DNA from: Terrimonas_B sp041743125 | Lineage (GTDB): Bacteria; Bacteroidota; Bacteroidia; Chitinophagales; Chitinophagaceae | DNA length: 64,000 nucleotides | Direction: 5' to 3' | Assembly: GCA_041743125.1 (NCBI GenBank) | Contig: JBGTNK010000297.1 | Location: forward strand, 9,805 to 73,804 | Shown: in pieces, positions 26,826 to 36,975 of the stretch | Layout: every line of letters begins with the position of its first letter | Position numbering within the stretch: the stretch's first letter is position 1 | Notes under the pieces: model-generated | Database searches by the model: none | The model's input: only the letters and a program-made list of their open reading frames with translations | Told to the model about the DNA's origin: nothing | Position numbers and translations under genes: made by a program

Positions 26826-29741
26826 TTATACTTCACTTTCCATATAACTTTCTACAGGTTCGCAAGTGCAAACCAGGTTTCTGTCGCCATGCGTATTATT
26901 AACCCTTCCTACTGCCGGCCAGAATTTATTAACGGTAACAAACGATTTTGGAAAGGCAGCTGCCTGTCTTGAATAAAGATGGTTCCATTCATCCGCCGAT
27001 ATTACAAATTGAGTATGGGGAGCGTTTTTTAAGAAATTGTCTTTTTTGTCCACTACACCTTCCTCAATTGCTTTTATTTCTTCACGTATTGCAATCATTG
27101 CATTACAAAATCGGTCAAGCTCTGCTTTATCCTCACTTTCAGTTGGCTCAATCATGATGGTTCCTGGAACCGGAAAACTCATGGTAGGAGCATGAAAGCC
27201 ATAATCAATTAATCGTTTCGCAACATCTTCTGCCTCTATTTCCGCTGACTTTTTAAAAGGTCTCAAGTCTACTATAAATTCATGCGCACACAAACCATTG
27301 TGATTAGTGTATAATATTCCATAATGGCCTTCCAATCTGGCTCTCATGTAATTGGCATTTAATATGGCATATTCTGTAGCATTTTTTACACCGCCATGGC
27401 CCAGCATCCTGATGTATCCATAGCTAATCAGCAAAATACTTGCAGAACCATAGGGCGAGGATGAGATGGCTCCATGCCATTGCTGTTTTTTCTTCTGTTC
27501 AATTTTTCCGGGCATTTGTTCCGTACTTGCTAATGATACATGACCAGGAAGATAGGGGGCCAGGTGTTTTTTTACACAAATGGGACCCATTCCAGGACCG
27601 CCCCCACCATGTGGAATAGCGAAAGTTTTATGCAAATTCAGGTGACAAACATCAGCGCCTATCAATCCGGGGGCTGTTATTCCAACCTGTGCATTCATGT
27701 TTGCCCCATCCATATAAACCTGTCCTCCATGCTGGTGAATAAGCGCATTAATTTCTTTTACAGATTCTTCATATACACCATAGGTACTTGGGTAGGTGAT
27801 CATTATTCCAGAAAGGTTATCACTATGGCGCTGTGCTTTTTCCTTCAGATCATCTACATCAATATATCCATTTTCGAGAGCTTTAACTACCACCACCTTC
27901 ATTCCTGCCATTACCGCAGAAGCGGGATTTGTTCCATGAGCTGAAATAGGAATTAGCATCACATTACGATGATGATCTCCTCGGCTTTGATGGTAAGCTT
28001 TTATACTCAGTAAACCGGCGTACTCACCCTGTGCACCACTATTTGGTTGTAAGCTACAGGCATCAAATGCAGTTATTTCACAGAGGTATTTACTCAATTC
28101 ATCAACGATAAACTGGTAACCCTTAGTTTGGTCATTGGGGGCAAAGGGATGTATCTTGCTCCAATGCGCCCAACTTAGTGGCATCATCTGTGATGCTGCA
28201 TTTAATTTCATTGTACAGCTTCCGAGTGAAATCATGGACGTGTTCAACGAAAGATCTTTGTTCTCAAGCATTTTAATATAGCGCATCATCTGGCTTTCAC
28301 TCCGATGATCCCTGAATACAGGATGAGTTAAGAAAGCTGAGTTTCTTGCCAGGTGTTGCGGAATGTGCAACAAATCTTCATCCTGGTCTATATCAAATGC
28401 AACGGCATCCACGTCATTTTCAAAGCAATTAATAAGATCATAAAGATCCTCCGTTGAGGTTGTTTCATCCAGCGAAATCCCAATATGGTTTTCATCAATA
28501 TAACGGAGATTGATGTGTTGCCTTTCGGCTTTTGTTTTTATGGCATCCAACTCAACTGTTCTAACTACAATTGTATCAAAGAAATTCTGGGATATCAATT
28601 CAAAACCTCTCTGTTCAATAGCATCGGCCGCTGTTTGAGTAAGAATGGCCACCCGCTTCGCTATATTTTTCAAACCTTCTGCTCCATGATAAACGGCGTA
28701 CATAGCAGCCATATTAGCAAGCAATGCCTGTGCCGTGCAAATATTGGAAGTCGCTTTTTCCCTTTTTATATGCTGCTCTCTTGTCTGTAAGGCCATGCGC
28801 AGAGCCCGGTTTCCCTGAGCATCAATGCTAACGCCTATGATGCGGCCCGGTATATTTCTTTTAAAGTCTTCTTTGGCTGCAAAGAAAGCGGCATGGGGAC
28901 CACCATAACCCAAGGGCACACCAAACCGTTGAGATGAGCCAACGGCTACATCTGCCCCCAACTCACCGGGAGGGGTTAGGAGAGTAAGGGCAAGAAGATC
29001 AGTGGCCATTGCTACTTTAGCCCCAGTCTGTTGGGTTTTTGCAATAAATTCCCGATAATCTTCTATAGATCCCTTATTATTTGGATATTGAACAATAGCT
29101 CCAAAAAAGAGATTATCAATTGCTGCATTTTTATAATCTCCTTCCACAATTTCAATTCCTACAGGTGTAGCCCTGGTATATAATACATCTTTGGTTTGAG
29201 GAAATAAGTTGCTGTCTAGAAAAAATTTAGGACGCTCAATATGATCCTGCTTATTCAGGAAATTAAAAAACATCGTCATTGCCTCAGCTGCGGCAGTACC
29301 CTCGTCAAGTAAGGATGCATTTGCTATAGGTAAGCCAGTAAGGTCGCTTACCATTGTTTGAAAGTTCAACAAACTTTCCAATCGCCCCTGCGATATTTCA
29401 GCCTGGTAAGGTGTATACTGGGTATACCATCCCGGGTTTTCAAAAATATTCCTGAGAATGACAGAAGGAGTAATGGTATCATAATATCCCTGGCCTATAT
29501 AAGTTGAAAAAACCTTGTTCTTTAATGATACTTCTTTAATATGTTTCAGATATTCGTGTTCACTCATCGCATCAGGCAAATTCAATTCATGATCCATGCG
29601 GATTGAGGCCGGTACTGTTTTTTTAATCAATTCTTCTATACTGTTTAATCCCATCGATTTCAGCATGGCTCTTGCATCCGCTGTAGCCGGACCAATATGG
29701 CGGGCGATAAATTCTTTGGATTGTTGTTCAAAAAGCGTCAT
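26826..29741 (-). CDS. gcvP: Glycine dehydrogenase (decarboxylating), P protein
   Basis: A 971-residue single-chain P protein of the glycine cleavage system, of usual length for the fused form. It decarboxylates glycine and passes the aminomethyl group to H protein lipoyl. The N-terminal half starts EFIARHIGPATADARAMLKSMG, and YTPYQAEISQGRLESLLNFQTM is conserved. The C-terminal half holds the PLP lysine, K705 in NLHKTFAIPHGGGGPGMGPI. GcvT and GcvH are not in this window. A -7 box lies about 75 nt upstream. Confidence 0.96.
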   Translation of the reverse strand: MTLFEQQSKEFIARHIGPATADARAMLKSMGLNSIEELIKKTVPASIRMDHELNLPDAMSEHEYLKHIKEVSLKNKVFSTYIGQGYYDTITPSVILRNIFENPGWYTQYTPYQAEISQGRLESLLNFQTMVSDLTGLPIANASLLDEGTAAAEAMTMFFNFLNKQDHIERPKFFLDSNLFPQTKDVLYTRATPVGIEIVEGDYKNAAIDNLFFGAIVQYPNNKGSIEDYREFIAKTQQTGAKVAMATDLLALTLLTPPGELGADVAVGSSQRFGVPLGYGGPHAAFFAAKEDFKRNIPGRIIGVSIDAQGNRALRMALQTREQHIKREKATSNICTAQALLANMAAMYAVYHGAEGLKNIAKRVAILTQTAADAIEQRGFELISQNFFDTIVVRTVELDAIKTKAERQHINLRYIDENHIGISLDETTSTEDLYDLINCFENDVDAVAFDIDQDEDLLHIPQHLARNSAFLTHPVFRDHRSESQMMRYIKMLENKDLSLNTSMISLGSCTMKLNAASQMMPLSWAHWSKIHPFAPNDQTKGYQFIVDELSKYLCEITAFDACSLQPNSGAQGEYAGLLSIKAYHQSRGDHHRNVMLIPISAHGTNPASAVMAGMKVVVVKALENGYIDVDDLKEKAQRHSDNLSGIMITYPSTYGVYEESVKEINALIHQHGGQVYMDGANMNAQVGITAPGLIGADVCHLNLHKTFAIPHGGGGPGMGPICVKKHLAPYLPGHVSLASTEQMPGKIEQKKKQQWHGAISSSPYGSASILLISYGYIRMLGHGGVKNATEYAILNANYMRARLEGHYGILYTNHNGLCAHEFIVDLRPFKKSAEIEAEDVAKRLIDYGFHAPTMSFPVPGTIMIEPTESEDKAELDRFCNAMIAIREEIKAIEEGVVDKKDNFLKNAPHTQFVISADEWNHLYSRQAAAFPKSFVTVNKFWPAVGRVNNTHGDRNLVCTCEPVESYMESEV

Positions 29742-29815
29742 TTGCCTGTTATAATTTATTTTAATATATACTCCGGTGAACTTACAGTTACCTTATTTTC
29801 CTTCTGAAATGCGGG

Positions 29816-29823
29816 CAAAGTTA
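29816..29823 (-). promoter_or_regulatory. Candidate -7 box for gcvP
   Basis: The minus strand reads TAACTTTG, an exact TAnnTTTG match, 74 nt upstream of the ATG. No glycine-riboswitch-like fold was evident in the short leader. Confidence 0.4.
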
Positions 29824-29954
29824 CGGGAGGAAGAGGATAAAAAAAGAGGATCCTCCAACTGTTGGAAACAGGTTGGAAAATAGTTTACTAAATGGTAGTA
29901 GAACAATTACGTTTTTGTCGCCTTTTGAAAATGAAATTGGCATTACTTTGCAAT

Positions 29955-30440
29955 ATGAGTGAAGACCTGCTTAAAAACTGGCAGAAAAAATCGGGCGAAA
30001 GGCAAAAATTATACAAGCAATACCTGCATAGGGCCAATAAAAATTCCTTGCTCAGGCAATTACCTGATCTTCATGACGAGGCGTTTGAGAAAATTGATTG
30101 CCTTCAATGTGCAAATTGTTGTAAGAATTATTCCCCCAGGTTCAAAACAACCGATATTAAAAGAATCGCAAAGCATTTGGGAATGAAGGATGGCGTCTTT
30201 ATGGATACGTTTTTAAAAGTTGATGAGGATGGTGATTTTGTGGCCAAAACAAAACCTTGTCCTTTTCTGGCACCCGACAATCTTTGCAGCATTTATGAAG
30301 AACGGCCTTCTGATTGCCGGCGTTTTCCTTATACGGATGAGGATGTGATCTATAAACGCCAGGCCCTGACTTTAAAAAATTCAACTTTTTGTCCCATTAC
30401 GTATTATGTCCTTGAAAAATTATTGAGCGCCGGGAAATAG
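29955..30440 (+). CDS. YkgJ-family cysteine cluster protein
   Basis: A 161-residue protein from Met 29955 (MSEDLLKNWQKKS). A longer frame from 29892 adds 21 residues unlike the family. The cluster CLQCANCCKNYSPRF (about 44-58), CPFL, CSIYEERPSDCRRFPY and a late CPITYYV supply eight or more Cys that bind zinc or an iron-sulfur cluster in UPF0153/YkgJ proteins. The function is unknown. It is divergent from gcvP. Confidence 0.85.
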   Translation: MSEDLLKNWQKKSGERQKLYKQYLHRANKNSLLRQLPDLHDEAFEKIDCLQCANCCKNYSPRFKTTDIKRIAKHLGMKDGVFMDTFLKVDEDGDFVAKTKPCPFLAPDNLCSIYEERPSDCRRFPYTDEDVIYKRQALTLKNSTFCPITYYVLEKLLSAGK

Positions 30441-30452
30441 CTATATTTTTTT

Positions 30453-30499
30453 TTACCAGGAAATTATAAAAGGGATCAGGAATTTTTTTACCCTGGTAA
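30453..30499. terminator. Possible bidirectional hairpin between convergent genes
   Basis: TTACCAGG and CCTGGTAA are 8-bp inverted repeats with a long 31-nt loop and flanking T-rich and A-rich runs, located between the YkgJ and MFS stops. The large loop makes this a weak call. Confidence 0.3.
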
Positions 30500-30524
30500 T
30501 TAGTTTAGGGAACATAATATTTCT

Positions 30525-31781
30525 TTAATATTCAAATTTTCTCAGGGAAGGTGCCTTTATCCAGGTAATAAAAACTACGACTAATGTCATACACCCGCCA
30601 AATATTACTGATGGAATAACTCCCATTATTTTGGCAGCTAACCCACTTTCAAATTGTCCTAATTCATTACTGGAATTAACAAACATCGAGCTCACGCTGC
30701 TTACCCTTCCCCTCATATGATCCGGCGTTTTAAGTTGCATTACCGTGCCGCGAACCACCACACTTACAGCATCCAGCATGCCGGCGATCATAAGAGCAAA
30801 AAAGGAGAGAACAAACCATTTGGATAATGCAAATAATATAATACAAACACCAAACCCGGCCACTGATAGCAGTAATTTTTTTCCCTGTGCATTTTTTAAC
30901 GGAACAATCGTAAGAATAACCACTACGGTGATAGCACCTATGTCAACAGCTGCATTGAGCCAGCCAAACCCCATTGGTCCAATGTTCAAAATATCTTTTG
31001 CATACACCGGGACCATGGCCACTGCGCCACCAAAAAGGACAGCAAACATATCGAGCGATAAAGCGGCAAACAATTCTTTTGTTCTGAAAACAAAACGTAA
31101 TCCTTCTTTCATACTTTCCCAGGTACGTACATCAGCTCTATTGGTAAGTGAAGGTTTTGTTTTTAACCGGGTAAGAACAAAAAATGCCACCACCAGCAGG
31201 ACACAAATAACTATCATGGTTCCCATATTACCCAATAAAGCAATCATAAACCCGCCCGATGCATGTCCGGTTACAGAAGCTGCCAGCCAGCTGCCCTGGC
31301 TCCAGGTAGTGGCATTCTGCAAATAGCGCCTTGGAACAATGGTGGCGATCAAAGCGCTGAAACTTGGGCCGGCAAAAGAACGTACTATACCAGTACAAAA
31401 AATAACCGCATAAATTAAATAAGTTATGTGTTGTGGATTAGTATTATCATGAATAAGCGGGGTAGAAAGGAATAATAAAATGGAAGCCAGGCAGGTATAA
31501 AAGAAAATACACTTGAGTAATAGTTTTCTTTTTTCGCTGACATCAATGATATGGCCCGAATAAAGTGCCATAGAAAGGGCAGGAATTACTTCTGACAAAC
31601 CGATCAGCCCGATGGCAAATGGATCATGGGTTAATTCATACACCCACCAACCCACCAGGGTACTCATCATGCGAAGTGCGGTAATAAATGTGAACCGGCC
31701 CAATACCAGGTTTTTATATTCTGGAATACGAACAGCTGCAAAGGGATCATCTGTAACCTGGGCGGTAGAATTATCATCCAT
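30525..31781 (-). CDS. MFS transporter (DHA3/EntS-like exporter)
   Basis: A 418-residue 12-helix carrier. FAAVRIPEYKNLVLGRFTFITALRM is the typical N-terminus of the DHA3 branch (macrolide or enterobactin exporters). IGLIGLSEVIPALSMALYSGHIID, DVSEKRKLLL and the second-half loop VVVRGTVMQLKTPDHMRGRVSSV are also characteristic. Likely an efflux protein of unknown substrate. It is on the minus strand, upstream of no related gene. Confidence 0.87.
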   Translation of the reverse strand: MDDNSTAQVTDDPFAAVRIPEYKNLVLGRFTFITALRMMSTLVGWWVYELTHDPFAIGLIGLSEVIPALSMALYSGHIIDVSEKRKLLLKCIFFYTCLASILLFLSTPLIHDNTNPQHITYLIYAVIFCTGIVRSFAGPSFSALIATIVPRRYLQNATTWSQGSWLAASVTGHASGGFMIALLGNMGTMIVICVLLVVAFFVLTRLKTKPSLTNRADVRTWESMKEGLRFVFRTKELFAALSLDMFAVLFGGAVAMVPVYAKDILNIGPMGFGWLNAAVDIGAITVVVILTIVPLKNAQGKKLLLSVAGFGVCIILFALSKWFVLSFFALMIAGMLDAVSVVVRGTVMQLKTPDHMRGRVSSVSSMFVNSSNELGQFESGLAAKIMGVIPSVIFGGCMTLVVVFITWIKAPSLRKFEY

Positions 31782-31914
31782 TAGAATGTGAAAATATGAA
31801 AAAAGCCAGGGTGATATTTAGAAAATCTAACGGGCTTCTTACCTCGGGCGATCACCAAAAATTAACAGGAATGTATCGATATTAAGAAGAAATGAATAAC
31901 CTGATTGAACTTCA

Positions 31915-32547
31915 TTATGCCAATGTGAGATATTGTTGCCTTTCATCAAATTCCTTGTCTAATGTGTCTGTTATAATTTTTAAATGGCTTTGGTTGCTTA
32001 AAAAATCTGCATGAGTAGCGTCTACAAAAAGCGTTTTTACATTATGCTGCTTTATATAATTTGTATAGGTTTCCTGTATGCTGAGCAGGTAGGAGTCTGG
32101 TATTTTTTGTTCATAAGAGCGGTTTCGTTTTTTAATATTTGCCTGTAATTTATTAATGGGTGAGTGCAGGTAGATCAACAGATCGGGTTGTATCAGTTGC
32201 TGGTGTATAATGTCAAACAACCGTTGATAAAGCCGGAATTCGTCTTCGGGTAATGTGACTTTGGCAAACAATAAGCATTTGGTAAAAAGATAATCGGAAA
32301 TGGTGAGATGCTGAAACATATCTTTTTGTTGCAACAATTCTTTTAATTGCTTAAACCGTTCGGCCATAAAAAACAATTCCAGCGGAAAAGCATATTGATC
32401 AGGGTTTTCGTAAAATTTGGGCAAAAAAGGATTGTCTGCAAATTCTTCCAGGATCAGCCGTGCATTGTAATGTTTCGAGAGCAAGTGAGCAAGGGTAGTT
32501 TTGCCTGCGCCGATATTTCCCTCAATGGTGATAAAATTATACTTCAT
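31915..32547 (-). CDS. Deoxynucleoside kinase (dGK/dAK-type)
   Basis: A 210-residue kinase. The P-loop is EGNIGAGKTT (9-18). LILEEFADNPFLPKFYENP carries the EEF and substrate-side residues, and the ERFKQL helix and the RNRSYEQKIPDSYL lid arginines are present. It phosphorylates deoxynucleosides for salvage. FolK is the next gene upstream on the same strand, 157 nt away. Confidence 0.9.
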   Translation of the reverse strand: MKYNFITIEGNIGAGKTTLAHLLSKHYNARLILEEFADNPFLPKFYENPDQYAFPLELFFMAERFKQLKELLQQKDMFQHLTISDYLFTKCLLFAKVTLPEDEFRLYQRLFDIIHQQLIQPDLLIYLHSPINKLQANIKKRNRSYEQKIPDSYLLSIQETYTNYIKQHNVKTLFVDATHADFLSNQSHLKIITDTLDKEFDERQQYLTLA

Positions 32548-32704
32548 GTTGATGAATCGAAAAAAGGAATCTTATTTGAATGGCAAAGTAAATGAAATGA
32601 AGGGGGTTGGTCCCTTGGGCGGATATATTGTGGATAAATCCATGCGTCTTGTTCTATTGAGATAGTATTCGCAATAATTGTTTACTCTTTAAAAATACGT
32701 GGAG

Positions 32705-33187
32705 TCAATAAAATCTGGATACTTTTAAATTATCAGGACAAATAAGAAGCAATTCAGCAATTGTTTTTTTTAGAATGGGATGTATGATTGTTGGCGCTAT
32801 CTCGGCTAATGGTTGCAAAACAAACCGTCGGTTTTGAATTTGAGGATGTGGTATTTTCAACTGTGGCGTATCATGGATCTCATCATTGAACAGCAAAATA
32901 TCTATATCTATCAGGCGAGGGCCATATTTTTCGGTTCTTATCCTGCCGGCTTGTTTTTCTATGTTCTGTATTTTTTCTAATAAAAGGTAGGGATCGCAGG
33001 TAGTTTGTAGTTCCAGCACCTGGTTTAAAAATTGGGGTTGATGAACAGGGCCCCAGGCTTCGGTTTCATATAAGGAAGAGGATTGTACCATGTCTCCGCA
33101 TTCCTCCTGAATTCTCCTAAATGCCCCGGCTAAGGTTGCTTCCCTTGAGTCTAAATTGCCGCCTGTCAATAAATAAGCTGTATTCAT
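32705..33187 (-). CDS. folK: 2-amino-4-hydroxy-6-hydroxymethyldihydropteridine pyrophosphokinase
   Basis: A 160-residue HPPK of folate synthesis that transfers pyrophosphate from ATP to the pterin. Motifs are AYLLTGGNLDSREATL, SSLYETEAWGP, GPRLIDIDILLF (Mg2+-binding Asp pair) and PHPQIQNRRFVLQPLAEI. The longest frame begins at 33292, but the first 35 residues match nothing in the family and overlap the promoter region of sppA. Met 33187 (MNTAYLLTGG) is the better start. It is divergent from sppA. Confidence 0.93.
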   Translation of the reverse strand: MNTAYLLTGGNLDSREATLAGAFRRIQEECGDMVQSSSLYETEAWGPVHQPQFLNQVLELQTTCDPYLLLEKIQNIEKQAGRIRTEKYGPRLIDIDILLFNDEIHDTPQLKIPHPQIQNRRFVLQPLAEIAPTIIHPILKKTIAELLLICPDNLKVSRFY

Positions 33188-33276
33188 AATAAAACCGATA
33201 AGTTGATCAATGAATCGTCCTTCATTTTGTCTTGTTGCTTGCCAGCTTTCTTTACCAACCGACGGCCAAATATCTT

Positions 33277-33284
33277 TATTTTTG
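33277..33284 (+). promoter_or_regulatory. Candidate -7 box for sppA
   Basis: TATTTTTG is an exact TAnnTTTG match, ending 22 nt upstream of the ATG at 33307. A T-rich tract but no clear TTG lies at -33. Confidence 0.35.
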
Positions 33285-33306
33285 GAATTCAATAATTTAT
33301 TAACTG

Positions 33307-35055
33307 ATGCGGAGTTTTTTTAAAATATTATTAGCCTCATTTCTTGCCCTGGTAGTTTTTTCAGTGCTGGCTGTATTTTTCTTGCTTTCCATGGTTGGAG
33401 GTATGGCCTCAAAAGACAGGCCAAGGGTAGAAGCCAAATCGGTTATTTTACTTGACCTTTCACAACATTACAAAGAGCAGTTGAATCAATACCCTTTGTC
33501 TTTTCTGGGCGGCAGCGAAAAAGATATACCCGGTTTATATGATGTGATCCGCTTATTGCGAATTGCAAAAACAGATAAAAATGTTGCCGGTGTTTATATC
33601 AAAGCGGATAATAATCCTAATGGGTTTGCCGCTAATGAAGAAATAAGAAACGCATTGAAAGATTTTAAAACAAGCAGCAAATTTGTATTAGCTCACGGTG
33701 ATATCATTACTCAAAAAGCGTATAGTGTTGCCAATATAGCCGATAAGATTTATGTAAGTCCCCAGGGATATGTAGAATGGGCAGGTTACAGCATAGAATA
33801 TGCGTTTTTAAAAGGCACATTGCAAAAATTAGAAATTGAACCCCAGATATTTTATGCCGGAAAATTTAAGAGTGCCACTGAGCCGCTTCGTTCAAACGAG
33901 ATGACACCGGAAAATGAATTTCAGACAGCTATTTGGCTGAATGATCTGTATAGCGATTTGTTAATAAAAACGGCTGATGCCAGGAAAATTGATACAGCGA
34001 CTCTTCATCAACTGGCTAATGAAGCAAAAATTCAAAATGCACAGGATGCACTGGATCATAAATTAGTTGATGCGCTTAAATATGATGATGAATTTAAAGA
34101 TGAGATCAAATCAAAGGCCGGAATTGGAAAATTTGATAAGATCAATTTTATCACCATCAATACATATATGGCTGCCAATAACCTGCAAAAAAGTACCGGC
34201 GAAAAGATCGCATTGATCTATGCAGAGGGAAACATTGTTGATGGAAAATCAGATGATGAAATCGGCGGTGAAACTTATCGTAACCTGATCAGGAAAGCAA
34301 GAATGGATAAATCAATAAAGGCAATTGTGTTGAGAGTAAACTCAGGCGGTGGCAGTTCCATGGCAAGCGAAGCGATCTGGCGAGAGCTCTCCCTGGCTAA
34401 AAAAGAAAAGCCTGTGATGGTAAGTTTTGGTGATGTAGCCGCCTCAGGCGGTTATTATATTTCCTGTGCTGCAGATAGCATTTTTGCCTTACCAACAACC
34501 ATTACGGGTTCCATTGGAGTGTTTGGGATTATTCCTAATATGCAGGCCTTTTTCAAAAATAAATTGGGTGTCACTTTTGATGGATTAAAAACGGCTCCGT
34601 TTGCAGATGCAGGTAGTGTTTATCGGCCGTTAAACGGAAAGGAAAAAAGCATCGTACAGGCAAATGTGGATATGATCTACAGCCAGTTTAAACAAAGAGT
34701 GGCCGACGGAAGAAAAAAAGATACAGCATATGTTGACAGCATTGCGCAGGGACGTGTATGGACGGGAAAAAGAGGGATTGAAATAGGCTTGATCGATCGT
34801 TTTGGAGGTATTGAGGACGCTATCCGGGCTGCTGCCTCTGCAGCAAAGCTCACCGATTTCAGGATCGTTGAGTACCCCGAACCTGAGAACATATTTGAAC
34901 AGTTATTTGGCAAGCAGGATCCGATGAATTTTACTGATAAAATGAAGATGGAACTGGGCGAAGAGAATTTTAAAATTTACCGGGAAATAAAAAGTATAAA
35001 AGAAATGAGCAACACTGTGCAAGCCAGGTTACCTTTCCAGTTTTTTATACGATAA
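33307..35055 (+). CDS. sppA: Signal peptide peptidase SppA, 67-kDa type
   Basis: A 582-residue inner-membrane serine protease with an N-terminal signal anchor (residues 5-32) and two tandem S49 domains, the long E. coli-like form. By alignment of motifs, the general-base lysine is K188 in KFKSATEP of domain 1, and the nucleophile is S380 in GDVAASGGYYISCAAD of domain 2, after LRVNSGGGSS. It degrades cleaved signal peptides. The downstream gene is an ABC permease after 134 nt. Confidence 0.95.
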   Translation: MRSFFKILLASFLALVVFSVLAVFFLLSMVGGMASKDRPRVEAKSVILLDLSQHYKEQLNQYPLSFLGGSEKDIPGLYDVIRLLRIAKTDKNVAGVYIKADNNPNGFAANEEIRNALKDFKTSSKFVLAHGDIITQKAYSVANIADKIYVSPQGYVEWAGYSIEYAFLKGTLQKLEIEPQIFYAGKFKSATEPLRSNEMTPENEFQTAIWLNDLYSDLLIKTADARKIDTATLHQLANEAKIQNAQDALDHKLVDALKYDDEFKDEIKSKAGIGKFDKINFITINTYMAANNLQKSTGEKIALIYAEGNIVDGKSDDEIGGETYRNLIRKARMDKSIKAIVLRVNSGGGSSMASEAIWRELSLAKKEKPVMVSFGDVAASGGYYISCAADSIFALPTTITGSIGVFGIIPNMQAFFKNKLGVTFDGLKTAPFADAGSVYRPLNGKEKSIVQANVDMIYSQFKQRVADGRKKDTAYVDSIAQGRVWTGKRGIEIGLIDRFGGIEDAIRAAASAAKLTDFRIVEYPEPENIFEQLFGKQDPMNFTDKMKMELGEENFKIYREIKSIKEMSNTVQARLPFQFFIR

Positions 35056-35164
35056 TATTCCTTGGCTGGTTAAATAAATATTTACAGCAGAAATAAATTA
35101 AATAAAATTTATTCCTGGTTGTTCTTCGTTAAAAGGCTCTACCTGTACTTCAAAGCAATTCCCG

Positions 35165-35172
35165 TAGGTTTG
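35165..35172 (+). promoter_or_regulatory. Candidate -7 box for the ABC-2 permease
   Basis: TAGGTTTG is an exact TAnnTTTG match, with CTG 19 nt upstream in place of TTG. It ends 17 nt before the ATG at 35190. Confidence 0.4.
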
Positions 35173-35189
35173 CACACCAATTTTACTTA

Positions 35190-36296
35190 ATGTCTCAACC
35201 ATATAGTCAGTCAAGAGCCTTGTGGGCCATTACCCGTGCAAGCTTTAAGGCCATTTTTGCTCAACCGATTTCGATCGTATTCAGTTTGTTATTTCCCATT
35301 ATTTTTATCCTGATTTTTGGTGCTTTTGAAAACAGCGGTGTGCCGGTACAGCGCATAGCAATTCGTCCCGGGAGTGATACAGTAAATGCAGTATTTGATA
35401 GTTTAAAATCAATTCCTTTTGTGCGCCTTCTGCGGTATGAGGATACAGCTGCTATGCGTGAGGAATTGGTAAAAGGTAAGCTGACAGGTATTATACTCAT
35501 CAAACCTATGCAGGATACAGTAAGCGAACGAAAATTCCTGGTTCATGTACAGTCAAGTTCAGCAAGTGGTACCTCCCTGTATCTATTTTTACAGACATTG
35601 GAAAGCCTGACCAATAAAATTGAAATTGCTAAAATTTCCCCGGGAGGTAAACAGTATACCATTCAACCTGAAATCATAGAAGGACAAAAATACAGGCAGA
35701 TAGATTTTATTTTACCCGGGCAGTTAGGCTTTTCCATTCTTTTTGCCACCCTGTTCGGCATATCATTTACTTTTTTTTCTCTTCGGGATCAGTTGATTTT
35801 AAAAAGATTTTATGCTTCACCGATCAGCAGGATCAATATTTTAATTGGAATTGGTACAAGCCGGTTGTTTTTTCAACTGGTGAATATTGTTATTTTAATT
35901 TTGTTTGGTTACTTTTTTCTCCGTTTCACATTGCAACATGGTGCTATTACTTTTTTTGAAATGGTACTGTTGTCAGTAGTTATGCTTTTCCTTTTGATGG
36001 GGGTAGGGCTTATCTTTAGCAGTATAGCCAAAAGTGATGCATCCATTCCCTTATTCATCAATCTTTTTGGTTTCCCTCAAATGCTTTTATCAGGCACTTT
36101 TTTTCCGATTACTGTGTTTCCACAATGGCTGCAGGATATTTGTTATTTCCTGCCGCTAACTCAGTTGAATAATGCAATGAGAAAAATTTCATTTGAAGGA
36201 CTTCATTTGTATGATACATGGAGGGAGATAGGCATCCTGGGTGTTTGGATAATTATTATTTATGTTGTTCTGATGAAAGTGATTCGATGGGAATAG
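35190..36296 (+). CDS. ABC-2 type transporter permease, no ATPase nearby
   Basis: A 368-residue protein with the ABC-2 layout: one TM helix (about 22-42), a large extracytoplasmic domain, then five helices from about 175. IDFILPGQLGFSILFATLFG and LKRFYASPISR are typical, and SGTFFPITVFPQWLQ is the conserved exit loop. It resembles the YhhJ/DrrB-type drug or polysaccharide export permeases. No ABC ATPase gene adjoins it, so the ATPase partner must be encoded elsewhere. Confidence 0.85.
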   Translation: MSQPYSQSRALWAITRASFKAIFAQPISIVFSLLFPIIFILIFGAFENSGVPVQRIAIRPGSDTVNAVFDSLKSIPFVRLLRYEDTAAMREELVKGKLTGIILIKPMQDTVSERKFLVHVQSSSASGTSLYLFLQTLESLTNKIEIAKISPGGKQYTIQPEIIEGQKYRQIDFILPGQLGFSILFATLFGISFTFFSLRDQLILKRFYASPISRINILIGIGTSRLFFQLVNIVILILFGYFFLRFTLQHGAITFFEMVLLSVVMLFLLMGVGLIFSSIAKSDASIPLFINLFGFPQMLLSGTFFPITVFPQWLQDICYFLPLTQLNNAMRKISFEGLHLYDTWREIGILGVWIIIIYVVLMKVIRWE

Positions 36297-36394
36297 TTTC
36301 GGGGTAGTATATTACCTGGTTATATTCATTTCGAATCCCGATACGCCGGTGCCTGAATAGCAGGAAAGAAACCGGAAAATTTTAATTTATTATC

Positions 36395-36913
36395 ATGCGG
36401 TTAATCAAATTATTTTTTATCAGTATCATCCTTTTTTTTCTGCTTGCAACCGCCATATCCCTTTTATTTCCGTCAGATATACGGATATCAAAAGCGATCA
36501 ACCTGGCGGCTACCCCGGAAAAGATAATCGGGTATATTGATGATATTGGTAAGTGGAAGGACTGGTTTCCGGGTTTAGATTCCTCCGGATTTTTTTATGA
36601 ATCCGGGAGGGTAACAGGATTTGTCAATAAGGACGGTACAAGGCAGTATATATCGTTTATCCAAAATAAAAATGACGAGGTCATTGCGGAGATCCAATCC
36701 GGCAAGAAAAAATTGAAAAGCGGCTGGAAAACGATCAGCTATTCCCAAACTGATTCCACCACTTTGCAATGGTTTATCGATTTTAAATTAGGTTGGTATC
36801 CCTGGGATAAGTTCAGGAGTCTTCTATTGGAGCCAACCTATGGCCCCAGGATGGAGCAAGGTTTAAACAATATAAAAAAATTGGTGGAAGCTGACCGTGC
36901 ATCATTTAATTGA
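36395..36913 (+). CDS. SRPBCC-family protein with N-terminal membrane anchor
   Basis: A 172-residue protein with one hydrophobic N-terminal segment (residues 6-24) and a START/SRPBCC-like domain. ISKAINLAATPEKIIGYIDDIGKWKDWFPGLDS is the first strand and helix, and the C-terminal helix is EPTYGPRMEQGLNNIKKLVE. SRPBCC folds bind hydrophobic ligands. Ligand unknown. It precedes the DUF2911 gene on the same strand. Confidence 0.82.
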   Translation: MRLIKLFFISIILFFLLATAISLLFPSDIRISKAINLAATPEKIIGYIDDIGKWKDWFPGLDSSGFFYESGRVTGFVNKDGTRQYISFIQNKNDEVIAEIQSGKKKLKSGWKTISYSQTDSTTLQWFIDFKLGWYPWDKFRSLLLEPTYGPRMEQGLNNIKKLVEADRASFN

Positions 36914-36975
36914 TGCCCTTCTGGCAGGTTATTTGTAGCTTCATGCGAACTTTTAATTATTAAAAAAAACTTTTT

